The notes beneath the pieces are model-generated. The model was given only the letters and a program-made list of their open reading frames with translations. It did not search any database and had not been told where the DNA came from. From contig NZ_NGUQ01000014.1 in assembly GCF_002179965.1 (NCBI RefSeq), forward strand, positions 62,001 to 126,000: a DNA stretch of 64,000 nucleotides, given 5' to 3'. The DNA comes from Pandoraea sp. PE-S2T-3. GTDB lineage: Bacteria > Pseudomonadota > Gammaproteobacteria > Burkholderiales > Burkholderiaceae. Position 1 is the first letter of the stretch, and the number at the start of each line of letters is the position of its first letter. A program made the translations under genes and the position numbers. Shown piece by piece: positions 50,670 through 61,648 of this stretch.

Positions 50670-51722
50670 TTATCGTCCTGCGCCGGCCTTGGCGCTACCG
50701 TCCGACTTCACAGCCTTGGCAGCACCTGCCTTGCCGGCTTTCGCCTGAGCGGCGCGCTGCTTGGTGGCGTAGCGTTGCGCCAGCACGGCGCAGACCATCA
50801 GTTGCATCTGGTGAAACAACATCAACGGCAAGACGATCGCGCCCAGCGGGCCGGTGGCAAACAACACCTTCGCCATCGGGATGCCGCTCGCCAGACTCTT
50901 CTTCGAACCGCAGAACACGATGGTGATTTCGTCTTCGCGCGAGAAGCCGAGCCAACGCGCCGAGAACGTGGTGATCGCGAGCATCACCGCCAGAATCACC
51001 GCGCAGCAGCCCACCAGACCGACCAGCGCCAGCGGCGGAATCTGGTGCCACAAGCCCGTATTGACCGCCTCACTGAACGCCGTGTACACCACCAGCAGGA
51101 TCGAGCCCTGATCGACGAACTTGAGCAGCGCGCGATTACGCTCGACCCAGCCGCCGATGGCCTTGCGCGACAACTGGCCGGCGATGAACGGCACGAGCAG
51201 TTGCAGCATGATGTTGCCGATGGAGTCGAACGGCGATGCGCCCGTGTTGCCATCGTGGTGCACCACGACCAGCCCCACGAGGACCGGCGTAATGAAGATG
51301 CCGAACAGGCTGGAGGCCGAGGCACTGCACACGGCCGCCGGCACATTGCCGCGCGCCATCGACGTGAACGCGATGGCCGACTGCACCGTCGCGGGCAAGG
51401 TGCACAGGAACAGAATGCCGAGATATAGCTCAGGCGTCACGGCCCATGACAGCAGCGGCTTGAGCGCCACACCGACAATCGGGAACACAACGAACGTGCT
51501 GGCAAAGACGAGCAGGTGCAGGCGCCAGTGCGTGGCACCCGCCAGCACGGCTTCGCGCGAGAGTTTCGCGCCATGCAGGAAGAACAGCAGGGCAATCGCC
51601 ACGCTCGTGAGCAGGTTGAAGGCAACTTCGCCTTCGCCGTGCGCCGGCAGGAAGCTGGCGAGCGCTACGGTCGCCACTAACATCAACGTAAAGTTGTCGG
51701 GAAGGAAACGCGGTCGGGCCAT
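50670..51722 (-). CDS. Bile acid:sodium symporter family protein (YfeH-like)
   Basis: The 350-residue membrane protein has about ten helices, with FFLHGAKLSREAVLAG, ILFLCTLPATVQSAIAFTSMARGN, and FCGSKKSLASGIPMAKVLF as typical blocks. The last 27 residues are an Ala/Lys/Gly tail (KAGKAGAAKAVK). The open frame extends to 51839; I start at MARPRFLPDNFTL. It is divergent from a LysR gene, which probably controls it. The substrate is unknown. The 283-bp gap to the RhlE-like gene shows no other gene. Confidence 0.9.
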   Translation of the reverse strand: MARPRFLPDNFTLMLVATVALASFLPAHGEGEVAFNLLTSVAIALLFFLHGAKLSREAVLAGATHWRLHLLVFASTFVVFPIVGVALKPLLSWAVTPELYLGILFLCTLPATVQSAIAFTSMARGNVPAAVCSASASSLFGIFITPVLVGLVVVHHDGNTGASPFDSIGNIMLQLLVPFIAGQLSRKAIGGWVERNRALLKFVDQGSILLVVYTAFSEAVNTGLWHQIPPLALVGLVGCCAVILAVMLAITTFSARWLGFSREDEITIVFCGSKKSLASGIPMAKVLFATGPLGAIVLPLMLFHQMQLMVCAVLAQRYATKQRAAQAKAGKAGAAKAVKSDGSAKAGAGR

Positions 51723-51896
51723 CGTCAATCTCGGGTGAATCTCGAGGAAATCTCGGCGGGTCATAAAAGACAAAGCCCGTCCACAAGGACACGGAACGCC
51801 GCAGCTCAGGGCTGACAGCGTGGTCGTGGGTCGATGCATGCGCGATCAATAGCGGATCAATATGCGATCGAATGTGACCGGAAGTGTGCGCTCGCG

Positions 51897-51914
51897 ATAC
51901 GGGTTTTCACGTAT
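51897..51914. promoter_or_regulatory. Inverted repeat, candidate LysR operator
   Basis: ATACG, eight bases, CGTAT in the 253-bp gap between the divergent transporter and LysR genes. A strongly AT-rich stretch follows (51930-51965), likely the promoter region of lysR. Binding by the adjacent regulator is inferred from location. Confidence 0.45.
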
Positions 51915-51975
51915 TAGAGCGCAAGGATAGTTAAAATACAAATTCATTTAAAAAATTTATTCATACCAATAACGC

Positions 51976-52962
51976 ATGAATATCTCGCTGCGCCAACTCA
52001 AGGTGTTCCTCGCAGTCGCCCAGCACGGGAGCTTCAGCCGGGCCGGAGAGGACATTGGCCTGACGCAACCGGCCGTGAGCCGTTGTATTCGCGAACTGGA
52101 ACAAGAACTCGGCCTCAAGTTGGTCGATCGCACCACGCGGGAAGTCACGCTGACCGAAGTGGGCGCTAGCCTCTCGGCGACGCTCGCCCGGGTACTCGAC
52201 GAACTGGAGAGCGCGTTGCGCGATACCCACGGGCTCGCAGAAGAGCGGCGTGGCCGCGTGCGGGTAGCCAGCGCGCCGACCATTTCGGCCAACCTCATGC
52301 CCGAATGCATCTCGGCGTGTGCCGCCCGCTACCCCGACATCACCCTCATGCTGCGCGATCAGGTGCAGACGCTCGCGACCGACAGCGTGCGGCACGGTGA
52401 AGTCGATTTCGGCGTGATCGTGGCATCGGAAGGCACCGACGATTTGGTCGGCGAGCCCATCATGGTCGAACCGTTTCTCGTGGTGTGCGACCGCTCACAT
52501 CGCTTCGCCAAGCAGTCGCAAGTCACGTGGAAAGAACTCAACGGCGAGAAGCTGGTGCTACTCGATTACGCCTCGGGCAGCCGGCCGCTCATCGACCGGG
52601 CGCTGGCCGAGCACGGTGCGTATTGCCAGATTGCGCAGGAAGTCGGCCACGCCATCACCGTGTTCCGCATGGTCGAGGCCGGGATCGGCATCAGCATCAT
52701 GCCGGCGCTGGCATTACCCGCCATGCCCGGCTTGCCCGAGAACGGCGGCCGTCTCGTCGCCCTGCCGCTCGTGCCGCAACTGGATCGCACCATCATGCTG
52801 GTACGGCGCAAGAACCGCACGCTCTCCCCCGCCGCCCAATCGGTGTGGGAGTTGATCCAGCAGATCACGGCCAACACGCCGCATGCGCTTGCCGCCAAAG
52901 AAGCGAAGGCAGCCAAGGCAGCGATCACCACCAAGCCCACCAAAACGGCCAGCAAACCCTGA
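51976..52962 (+). CDS. LysR-type transcriptional regulator
   Basis: The 328-residue protein has the LysR DNA-binding domain MNISLRQLKVFLAVAQHGSF with SRAGEDIGLTQPAVSRCIREL, then an effector domain (VRVASAPTISANLMPECI, GIGISIMPALA). The last 25 residues are Ala/Lys/Thr-rich and extend beyond the usual end. It is divergently arranged with the bile-acid-symporter-family gene, so that transporter is the likely target. Confidence 0.93.
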   Translation: MNISLRQLKVFLAVAQHGSFSRAGEDIGLTQPAVSRCIRELEQELGLKLVDRTTREVTLTEVGASLSATLARVLDELESALRDTHGLAEERRGRVRVASAPTISANLMPECISACAARYPDITLMLRDQVQTLATDSVRHGEVDFGVIVASEGTDDLVGEPIMVEPFLVVCDRSHRFAKQSQVTWKELNGEKLVLLDYASGSRPLIDRALAEHGAYCQIAQEVGHAITVFRMVEAGIGISIMPALALPAMPGLPENGGRLVALPLVPQLDRTIMLVRRKNRTLSPAAQSVWELIQQITANTPHALAAKEAKAAKAAITTKPTKTASKP

Positions 52963-53159
52963 CATCATTGGAGATGACATCCGATACCGGGTGTAACCGC
53001 AACGTTGACGAAAATTGAATTCAGTTATCGCCTGCCTTGACAGCTTTCTCACGCGAAATGTAAGTGAGCACCTGCTACAATCAGCGTGCGTCGACTCCCC
53101 AAGCGCCTGACTGTCGCGTGAGCCCTCACCCGGTGCTCACCCCACCATGCCTCGACGCC

Positions 53160-53180
53160 ATGCCCGCGCCCCGCGGGCAT
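53160..53180 (+). promoter_or_regulatory. Perfect hairpin just upstream of a small gene
   Basis: ATGCCCGCG, CCC, CGCGGGCAT is a 9-bp perfect stem with a 3-base loop, followed by TGTGTTT. It lies 20 bases before the ATG at 53201. It could be a weak terminator for lysR or a translation-affecting leader structure. Confidence 0.4.
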
Positions 53181-53200
53181 TGTGTTTCCGGTACGGCGTC

Positions 53201-53494
53201 ATGGACTTGCTCATCAAATACTTCAGCCCGCTGTGGCTCTTTCACGCGGCGGCCGATCTGTCGTTCTGGCAGCGGCATCAACTCGACGCGCGCATGCAGG
53301 TCGTGAGCCGCTTCATGTGGCGCTACGTCATGCGTTGGAGTGTGGTGACGGCCATGCTGCTGGTGCCCGCTGCCGTCATGGCACACGGCCTCGCCGCCAC
53401 CGGACTCGCACTCGCAGGCGGCTTGTCGGCCAGCGTGGCGGTGTTGATGGCAGCACTGGCACTCGGCTGTCTGATCGGCTCGCGACTGCGCTAG
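53201..53494 (+). CDS. Hypothetical small membrane protein
   Basis: The 97-residue product has an amphipathic, aromatic N-terminus (MDLLIKYFSPLWLFHAAADL), a charged middle, and two hydrophobic segments (VVTAMLLVPAAVMAHGLAA and ASVAVLMAALALGCLIG). I do not recognise a family. An upstream in-frame ATG at 53147 is less likely because the intervening codons form the hairpin at 53160-53180. No strong ribosome site is seen. The wrbA-like gene is 109 bases downstream. Confidence 0.55.
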   Translation: MDLLIKYFSPLWLFHAAADLSFWQRHQLDARMQVVSRFMWRYVMRWSVVTAMLLVPAAVMAHGLAATGLALAGGLSASVAVLMAALALGCLIGSRLR

Positions 53495-53603
53495 TCTGCC
53501 GCTGGTTTCGTCATGAGCGTCGACTATCATGGAACGGCTCGCGTCGAACCGCCATGACCGGCGTGTCGCGGCGCTTGCCCCTCTAGACCCTTAGGAGTTT
53601 TCC

Positions 53604-54236
53604 ATGGCCAACGCCAAGATCCTGGTGGTGTTCTACAGCATGTACGGGCACATCTACACGATGGCCGAAGCGGTTGTCGAAGGTGCACGCAGCGTCGCCG
53701 GCGCCGACGTGACACTGATGCAAGTGCCTGAACTGGTTCCCGACGAAGTTCTCGAAAAAAGCGGTGCGAAGGCGGCGCGCGCCGCGTTCGCGCATGTGCC
53801 TGTCGCGCGCGTTGAACAACTGGCCGATTACGACGCGATCATCTTCGGCACGCCCACCCGCTTCGGCAACATGACCGCGCAGATGCGTAACTTCCTCGAC
53901 CAGACCGGCGGCCTCTGGGCCAAGGGCGCTTTGGTCGGCAAAGTCGGCAGCGTATTCGCCAGCACCGGCACGCAACACGGCGGGCAGGAAACGACGATCA
54001 CCAGCTTTCACACCACATTGCTGCATCAGGGCATGGTGATCGTTGGCGTGCCCTATACCGAGCCGGGCCTGACCAATATGCAGGAAATCACCGGCGGCAC
54101 GCCTTACGGCGCCACAACGCTCGCGGGCGCCGACGGCTCGCGCCATCCCAGCGCGAACGAGTTGAAGATCGCGAAGACGCAAGGCCGTCATGTGACGGAA
54201 ATCGCGTCGGCACTCAAGCACGGCCGCACGCTGTAA
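53604..54236 (+). CDS. wrbA: NAD(P)H:quinone oxidoreductase, WrbA family
   Basis: The 210-residue flavodoxin-like protein reduces quinones by two electrons with FMN. It has [17 protein letters not shown] for FMN phosphate binding, [35 protein letters not shown], and [15 protein letters not shown] near the end, all diagnostic of WrbA. Length is slightly above E. coli WrbA (198). TTAGGAGTTTTCC precedes the ATG. Confidence 0.95.
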   Translation: MANAKILVVFYSMYGHIYTMAEAVVEGARSVAGADVTLMQVPELVPDEVLEKSGAKAARAAFAHVPVARVEQLADYDAIIFGTPTRFGNMTAQMRNFLDQTGGLWAKGALVGKVGSVFASTGTQHGGQETTITSFHTTLLHQGMVIVGVPYTEPGLTNMQEITGGTPYGATTLAGADGSRHPSANELKIAKTQGRHVTEIASALKHGRTL

Positions 54237-54328
54237 GCGACCGCGCCCTCCCCTGATCAGCCACAGACCCGCCCACGGCCGGTCTGTGGCTGATATCGCA
54301 CCGGCATCACGCCGGTCGCCAATCAACC

Positions 54329-55195
54329 TCAGATCAACCTCAGATCCTTCAGCACGGCACGGGCAATCCGGGCGCGCTTGGGCGCATCGGCGTCGCTGCG
54401 CATGTCCATGTTCAGCGCAACCGTGGTGATATTGCCGTCCCGCTCGATCCAGCCGACCCACCAGCCGATGTCGTGCTTGCCGTCGACATACCAGCCGGTC
54501 TTGCCGTGCAAGACGTAGTCCATGTTCGCTTCGGCAATCGAAATCTGCCGCACGATGTCCTGCGTACGCGCCGAGAACGGCAACTGCCCGCGCGCCAGCC
54601 GTTGCAGGAATACCACCTGTTCACGCGCTGAGATTTGCAGGCTGTTATCGACCCAATACGCATCGGCCGCGGACCCAATGGTGTGATTTCCATAGCCCAC
54701 CGCATCGAGTTTGCCCTGCGCAAAGGTCCGCGGAATCTTGCGCGAGACCACCTGATAGCACGGCAGACACGACACCCGGAACGCATCGCGCAGATTCATC
54801 GCGGCGTTCCAGCGCTTCATGCTGCGCGGCTTGCCGTCCCAAGGAATGATCTCGCGCTCGTTGTCGAGCGCCCCGGACTCCAGCGCCAGCAAGCTGTTGA
54901 AAATCTTGTACGTCGAAGCCGGCGACATGCGCTGATTGGCGCGAGTGCTGTCGTAGGCCTGATAGCCCCCGGTGCGGCCGTCGAGCACGATGATCGTGCC
55001 CTTCGCGCCTTCAGCCTCGAAATACTTGCCCCAATCGGCCCGTTCCACGATTTTTGGCGCTGCGGTATTGGCAGCATTTGCGGCATTGGCGATAGCATCC
55101 GCATGCGCCGGTATCGCAATCGCCAACGGGGATAACAACGCGGCGGCGATCCGCAGCACAACGGCGCTACGACGCCAGCGAGAAAGCATCATCAT
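54329..55195 (-). CDS. blaOXA: Class D beta-lactamase, OXA-62-like
   Basis: The 288-residue enzyme has an export signal ending near PAHA and the class D motifs: SPASTYKIFN with the active serine and carbamylated lysine, VGYGNHT (YGN), and HGKTGWYVDG (KTG). The usual SxV motif reads SCLPCYQ, so the third position is Leu and two cysteines flank LP. The tryptophan-bearing YWVDNSLQIS is present. Chromosomal OXA-62-type enzymes are known from Pandoraea, some with carbapenemase activity; the spectrum here cannot be read. No regulator gene adjoins it. Confidence 0.93.
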   Translation of the reverse strand: MMMLSRWRRSAVVLRIAAALLSPLAIAIPAHADAIANAANAANTAAPKIVERADWGKYFEAEGAKGTIIVLDGRTGGYQAYDSTRANQRMSPASTYKIFNSLLALESGALDNEREIIPWDGKPRSMKRWNAAMNLRDAFRVSCLPCYQVVSRKIPRTFAQGKLDAVGYGNHTIGSAADAYWVDNSLQISAREQVVFLQRLARGQLPFSARTQDIVRQISIAEANMDYVLHGKTGWYVDGKHDIGWWVGWIERDGNITTVALNMDMRSDADAPKRARIARAVLKDLRLI

Positions 55196-55414
55196 TTTGG
55201 AGTCCTGATGTCAGTGGGTGGATGCAACGAGTGTCGTGAATCTCGAAGCGCTGGCCGGGCGCTCGCTTCCGAAAGCGCTTGCAGAATAGGAGGTGTTTCG
55301 ACACGTGGAAAGTCACAGTGCCGTAACCGATGTAACCGCCGTATCATTGCCACGAAATCGGCGGATCCTGCCGGTCGTTGTTCCCCGTTCACCGCTCCTT
55401 TCTCGTGCGTCGCC

Positions 55415-57097
55415 ATGCCTGACGATCGTGTCCGCCCACCTCACGCCTCCATGCCGACTGGCCCGTCCGCGCCCTCATCCCCGCTCGTCATCCGTCTCGA
55501 TGCACCGCAGCACGTCGGCGATCAACCGGTGCGGTACCAGAGTCTGTGGTTGTTGATGCGCGTGTATTACGCGGCGCGCTACGAGTCGGCATCCGTGCCG
55601 CTTGCCGCGCTCAAATCGCGCTTCGCTCAGGCGGGCGACCTGCGCATGCTGGTGAGCCGGGCGTTCGCCGATTTCGCCGAATGGGGCGTCAGCGCCGGTT
55701 GGGGTGACGACCGGCAAGCCGACGCTCGCCTGCTGCCCACTCGCGGACGCGGCAGAGGGCCGTTCTGGCTGCCCAGCCACGAACTTGAGCGAATCGTCGT
55801 CACGATTGGCGGCGCCGTGCCCACCGACGAACGGCGCACGCTTGCCACCTTCCTCGGTCTTTCGCACGACACCCCGGCCACGCTCGACACCCCGGCGCTC
55901 GACTACGTGATGCAGGACATTGCGTTCTGGCATCACGTCACGCTCGGCAAACGCGACATGCAGGACGGCATCTTCTTCGCGCCGTCCGACCCTGCGCCTC
56001 ACGGGCGCACCCGCACGCAGCGCACCGGTGCCATTCCGTCGTTTCATGCTGCGCAAGTCTGCGCGGTCGACGACGTTCAGCGCGGCATTGCCCTGCTGGC
56101 GGAGACCATCGTGTGGCGTCGCATGGGCGACGTGGCACGCGCGAAACGCACGCTGACAGCGCTCGCCGAGACGTTCGGCGCGAATCAGCCCACGCAGAAT
56201 GCCTCGCCCACCTTGCGCGCGATGCACTGGATCGTGCAGGCCTGGCAGGCGTATGCCTTGCGCGACGAAGCGGGCGCCTTCGCGCATTTGCAGCGCATCA
56301 GCGACGATGCTTCGCTCGCACCGTGCCTCGTCTACAACCCGCGAATTCGATTCGAAACGCGCAACTTGCAAGCGCTGCTGTACAAGACGCACGCCGCACG
56401 CCCCGGGCCGCAGCCAGCGCGGGCGCAATCGGCGGCCGACGCCCTCGCCGCATTCTCCGACGCCCTGCAAGCCGCGTTCGAAGCCGACTCCATCGAGCTG
56501 GCTCAGCACGTCGCCGCGAATATCGGGCTCTCGCTGTGGCTGTTCTGGCAGGACTCGTTGATTGACCCGGCCCGGCGCCTCGCCGTGAGCGACGTGCAGC
56601 GGCAGGCACTGCGCTGGATCGGCTTGTCGGAATGGATTTGCGACCGCTTCGGTGTGGGCGGGAATTCCGTGTGGAATACGGTGTTCCTGCTGCGTATCGC
56701 GCGCGGTGCCGTGCCCGTGCGGCGCGACCCCGATCTGGCGACGCTGCGCGCGAGCACGCCGCTGGCCGTCGACGCGTTTCTCGACGCCGTGCAGCCGTTC
56801 GGCGCACCATTCTCGCGCGCCAAGGGCTTTTCGAAATGGACGGATGTGGTGGCGACGACGCTGGCCGACCACGAGGATGGACGCGTGCGCTTCGAGCCGT
56901 TGCAGCTCGCCAACTTGTGGTTCGAAATGCTGTGGTTTGCGCTGCATCAGGACGGCGACTCGCCACAGGCCACCCACGCCGCCCAATCGCTCGGGCGTGT
57001 GCTGCCGATGCTGCCGCCGCCCGATCGCCGGTTCTTCCGCGACGCGTTACGGCTGATGCCTCGCGAGTTTCAGCGGGAGGTGCGGGTCGCGGAATAG
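55415..57097 (+). CDS. Hypothetical protein of about 560 residues
   Basis: I do not recognise a family. The sequence looks like a soluble, mostly helical protein. An N-terminal domain has VRYQSLWLLMRVYYAARYES and LRMLVSRAFADFAEWG, which could be a winged-helix-like module. Arg-rich TRGRGRGPFWLPSHELERIVV follows. A long alpha-helical middle (MGDVARAKRTLTALAETFG, RAMHWIVQAWQAYALRDEAG) recalls TPR-type repeats. The open frame begins at 55208, but the first 69 codons are Cys/Arg-rich and unlikely to be translated. No clear ribosome site was found. It is divergent from the beta-lactamase gene. Confidence 0.8.
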   Translation: MPDDRVRPPHASMPTGPSAPSSPLVIRLDAPQHVGDQPVRYQSLWLLMRVYYAARYESASVPLAALKSRFAQAGDLRMLVSRAFADFAEWGVSAGWGDDRQADARLLPTRGRGRGPFWLPSHELERIVVTIGGAVPTDERRTLATFLGLSHDTPATLDTPALDYVMQDIAFWHHVTLGKRDMQDGIFFAPSDPAPHGRTRTQRTGAIPSFHAAQVCAVDDVQRGIALLAETIVWRRMGDVARAKRTLTALAETFGANQPTQNASPTLRAMHWIVQAWQAYALRDEAGAFAHLQRISDDASLAPCLVYNPRIRFETRNLQALLYKTHAARPGPQPARAQSAADALAAFSDALQAAFEADSIELAQHVAANIGLSLWLFWQDSLIDPARRLAVSDVQRQALRWIGLSEWICDRFGVGGNSVWNTVFLLRIARGAVPVRRDPDLATLRASTPLAVDAFLDAVQPFGAPFSRAKGFSKWTDVVATTLADHEDGRVRFEPLQLANLWFEMLWFALHQDGDSPQATHAAQSLGRVLPMLPPPDRRFFRDALRLMPREFQREVRVAE

Positions 57098-57138
57098 CGT
57101 GATCCGCACCCTCTCGTGCGAACGTGCGAACCAGCGAT

Positions 57139-57594
57139 TTAGCGCACGCCCTTCGGCGTCTTCGGCAGTGCCGAGCGGAACGAGATCGCCAGACGGTTCC
57201 ATGCGTTAATGGTGCTCACCGCGAACGTCAGGTCGGCGATCTGCTTGTCGTCGAAGTGCTCGCGCAGCTCGGCAAAGACGGCATCCGGCACATGGCCGTC
57301 CTGCACGTTGGTCACGGCTTCGGTCCACGCCAGTGCGGCGCGCTCCGACGGCGAGTACAGCTCGGTTTCGCGCCATGCATCGAGCAGGTGCAGGCGACGG
57401 GCTTCGATGCCGACCTTGAGCGCGTCGGCCACGTGCATGTCGATGCAGAAAGCGCAGCCGTTGAGCTGCGAGGCGCGCAGCCACACCAGTTCCAGCAGTC
57501 CATCGGGCAGGCCGCAGTCATGGAAGTAGCCGCTCAGAGCCGCCAGGTGTTCGTAGGCACGCGGTGAGGCCTTGATGTAGTTCAGACGTTGCAT
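57139..57594 (-). CDS. Carboxymuconolactone decarboxylase family protein (AhpD-like)
   Basis: The 151-residue protein has LNGCAFCIDMHVADAL, the CxxC...H redox motif of AhpD-like alkylhydroperoxidases, and helices typical of the fold (RAALAWTEAVTNV, DLTFAVSTINAWNRLAI). GGAGACTC precedes the ATG; the open frame extends to 58170. It is divergent from the MocR gene at 57721, a common pairing in which the regulator controls the enzyme. Confidence 0.92.
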   Translation of the reverse strand: MQRLNYIKASPRAYEHLAALSGYFHDCGLPDGLLELVWLRASQLNGCAFCIDMHVADALKVGIEARRLHLLDAWRETELYSPSERAALAWTEAVTNVQDGHVPDAVFAELREHFDDKQIADLTFAVSTINAWNRLAISFRSALPKTPKGVR

Positions 57595-57675
57595 TTTTGA
57601 GTCTCCGTTGAGTGTCGGGAAGTCAGTCGATGGATGTAACGATACGGCCTCTTGGCCTGCTTCGAAAGAGCCAAA

Positions 57676-57691
57676 ACCGAATAGAATCGGT
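57676..57691. promoter_or_regulatory. Operator-like inverted repeat between the AhpD-like and MocR genes
   Basis: ACCGA, ATAGAA, TCGGT is a perfect 5-bp inverted repeat whose centre overlaps a possible -10 TAGAAT (57682-57687). It is flanked by repeats GAGCCAAAA and TAGGCCAAAA and by TTGGCCT further left. MocR-type regulators commonly bind repeated sites between divergent genes. Use by this regulator is inferred. Confidence 0.5.
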
Positions 57692-57720
57692 AGGCCAAAA
57701 AGACGCTGGAGACCGTCCCT

Positions 57721-59277
57721 ATGCGCGACACATCCGACCTGAGCGGCCTGCGCCTCGCCGACGCCGCCCAAGCCACCGGCATGCCGACCTACCGCGCGCT
57801 GTACGAGCGTATTCGCGAGGGCATTCTCTCGGGCAAACTCGCGCCCTCGTCGCGGCTGCCGTCCACGCGCGCGTTGGCGAGTGAGCTTGGCGTTGCACGC
57901 GGCACCGTCGAAGCCGCCTACGAACGGCTGGTGGCCGAAGGTTTCGTGATCGGACGCGGCGCCGCCGGCAGCCGCGTGAACCCGCACTTGAGCGGCGCAC
58001 GGCTCGATGCGGCGGCCAAAGTCTTGCCTCGCGACACCGGCCACAATTCCATTGGCGACGAAAAAACCGCCCGCGCGAACACTGGCGAGCCACCCGCTAT
58101 CCGTAGCCCTCGCGCGCCGCACCGGAACCATCGCATCGAAAACCCGAGTTACGTGCCGCTCAGCGCGCACGGCACACCATTGCCGTTACAGAACGGCATG
58201 CCGGCCTTCGACGAATTCCCCCGCAAGCTGTGGGCGCGCCTTGCCACACGCCATGCCCGCCACTTGCCAGCCGACGCGCTCAGCTATCAGGACGCCGCCG
58301 GTCTGGCGCCCCTGCGCGAGGCCATTGCCGGCTATCTGGCCATTGCGCGCGGCATTCACTGCGACCCGGCGCAAGTCATCGTCACCACGGGCTTTCAGGG
58401 CGCGCTGGCACTGATCGCCCGCCTGCTGTTGCAGCCGGGCGACGCCGTCTGGTGCGAAGACCCCGGCTATTTCCGGGCACACGAAGCCCTGCGGATGGTG
58501 AGTGCAACGCTGGTACCGGTGCCGGTCGACAGCGACGGACTCGATGTCGCCGAGGGTGAGCGTCGTGCCCGCCACGCGCGGCTCGCGGTGATCACGCCCT
58601 CGCACCAGTCACCACTGTCGGTGGCGCTATCGCTGGAACGCCGTCTCGCCTTGCTCAACTGGGCGCAGGCCAATCAGGCATGGATCGTCGAAGACGACTA
58701 CGACAGCGAGTTCCGCTATACCGGTGCGCCGTTGCCTGCCTTGAAGAGTCTGGACGGCGGCGAACGCGTGCTTTACGCGGGTTCATTCGGCAAGGTGCTG
58801 TTTCCCGGCCTGCGGCTTGGCTATCTCGTCGTGCCCCCCGCGTTATGCGACGCCTTTACGGCGGCCACCGCGCTGCTCTCCCCGGTGCACGGCTGGATCG
58901 AACAGGCGACCGTCACCGACTTCATCACGGAAGGCCATTTCAGCCGGCACATTCGCCGCATGCGGCAACTCTACGGTGAGCGCCGTGCGGCGCTGGCCGA
59001 CGCGTTGCGGCAGCATCTTCCCGGGCGCATCGAACTCGCACATCAGGCGGGCGGCATGCACCTGCTGGGCTGGATCGAGCCGCATCGCGACGATCGTGCG
59101 GTGTGCCGCGCCGCCCACGTCCACGGGCTGGCGCCGGGGGCGTTGTCCTATTTCCGTATCGAGCGGCAATTACCGCCAGCCCTCGTGATGAGCTTCACGA
59201 ATGTGCCGCAAGCGAGTGCCAACGACGTCGCCAAGCGCCTCGCGCGTGCGTTCGACGACGATGAAAAATCGCACTGA
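57721..59277 (+). CDS. MocR-type (GntR/aminotransferase) transcriptional regulator
   Basis: The 518-residue regulator combines a GntR winged helix (YERIREGILSGKLAPSSRLP, then RALASELGVARGTVEAAYERL) with a fold-type I aminotransferase domain that binds PLP. The PLP lysine is near residue 358 in YAGSFGKVLFPGLRLGY, and WIVEDDYDSEFRY holds the cofactor-binding Asp and Tyr. An extra stretch of about 60 residues lies between the domains. GGAG precedes the ATG. Confidence 0.93.
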   Translation: MRDTSDLSGLRLADAAQATGMPTYRALYERIREGILSGKLAPSSRLPSTRALASELGVARGTVEAAYERLVAEGFVIGRGAAGSRVNPHLSGARLDAAAKVLPRDTGHNSIGDEKTARANTGEPPAIRSPRAPHRNHRIENPSYVPLSAHGTPLPLQNGMPAFDEFPRKLWARLATRHARHLPADALSYQDAAGLAPLREAIAGYLAIARGIHCDPAQVIVTTGFQGALALIARLLLQPGDAVWCEDPGYFRAHEALRMVSATLVPVPVDSDGLDVAEGERRARHARLAVITPSHQSPLSVALSLERRLALLNWAQANQAWIVEDDYDSEFRYTGAPLPALKSLDGGERVLYAGSFGKVLFPGLRLGYLVVPPALCDAFTAATALLSPVHGWIEQATVTDFITEGHFSRHIRRMRQLYGERRAALADALRQHLPGRIELAHQAGGMHLLGWIEPHRDDRAVCRAAHVHGLAPGALSYFRIERQLPPALVMSFTNVPQASANDVAKRLARAFDDDEKSH

Positions 59278-59390
59278 AGATGACGCAGCGCAGCATTTTT
59301 ACGTTGTCGCAACAGAACATTTTTCGGACGGTTTTCGGGACACATCGCGCTTGTGTTTGCGTGTCATGTCGGTGTATCGTTGCCGCAAAG

Positions 59391-59475
59391 CTAGCGCAGG
59401 GGTCCTGCAACGTGAGTTGTGGGTGAGAAATACCCTTAGAACCTGATCTGGATAATGCCAGCGCAGGGAGCGTAG
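59391..59475 (+). promoter_or_regulatory. TPP riboswitch (THI element)
   Basis: The 3' half is almost invariant: TACCCTTAGAACCTGATC and TGGATAATGCCAGCG with CAGGGA. The 5' half has GGGGT, a P3 stem (CCTGCAAC, GTGA, GTTGTGG), then GTGAGAAATACCC, where GTGAGA replaces the usual CTGAGA. P1 is CTAGCGC (59391-59397) with GCGTAG (59470-59475). It lies 85 bases before thiC, which it should shut down when thiamine pyrophosphate is plentiful. Confidence 0.95.
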
Positions 59476-61476
<2,001 letters not shown>

Positions 61477-61582
61477 TTGATGCTTTGATCGGTGCGTTGA
61501 ATGGTACGGTCTGGCGGCGCTGTTGATTAGCGGTTGTTTTGCCGCTGATTGGTAGCTGACCGGCAGATGATGTGCCAATGAG

Positions 61583-61618
61583 AAAACGCGTCCGGGAGTG
61601 ATCCCGGACGCGTTTTTT
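61583..61618. terminator. Rho-independent terminator after thiC
   Basis: AAAACGCGTCCGGGA, GTGA, TCCCGGACGCGTTTTTT is a perfect long stem with a T-run. The A-run makes it usable for the convergent gene at 61649-62782 as well. Confidence 0.92.
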
Positions 61619-61648
61619 ATGCGTTATACGTTATGCGTTAGTGATGCA

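Noticed and set aside
55208-55414. N-terminal extension of the 560-residue protein
   Set aside because: The 69 codons are Cys/Arg/Ser-rich with no conserved look, and lie where the promoter for two divergent genes must fit.
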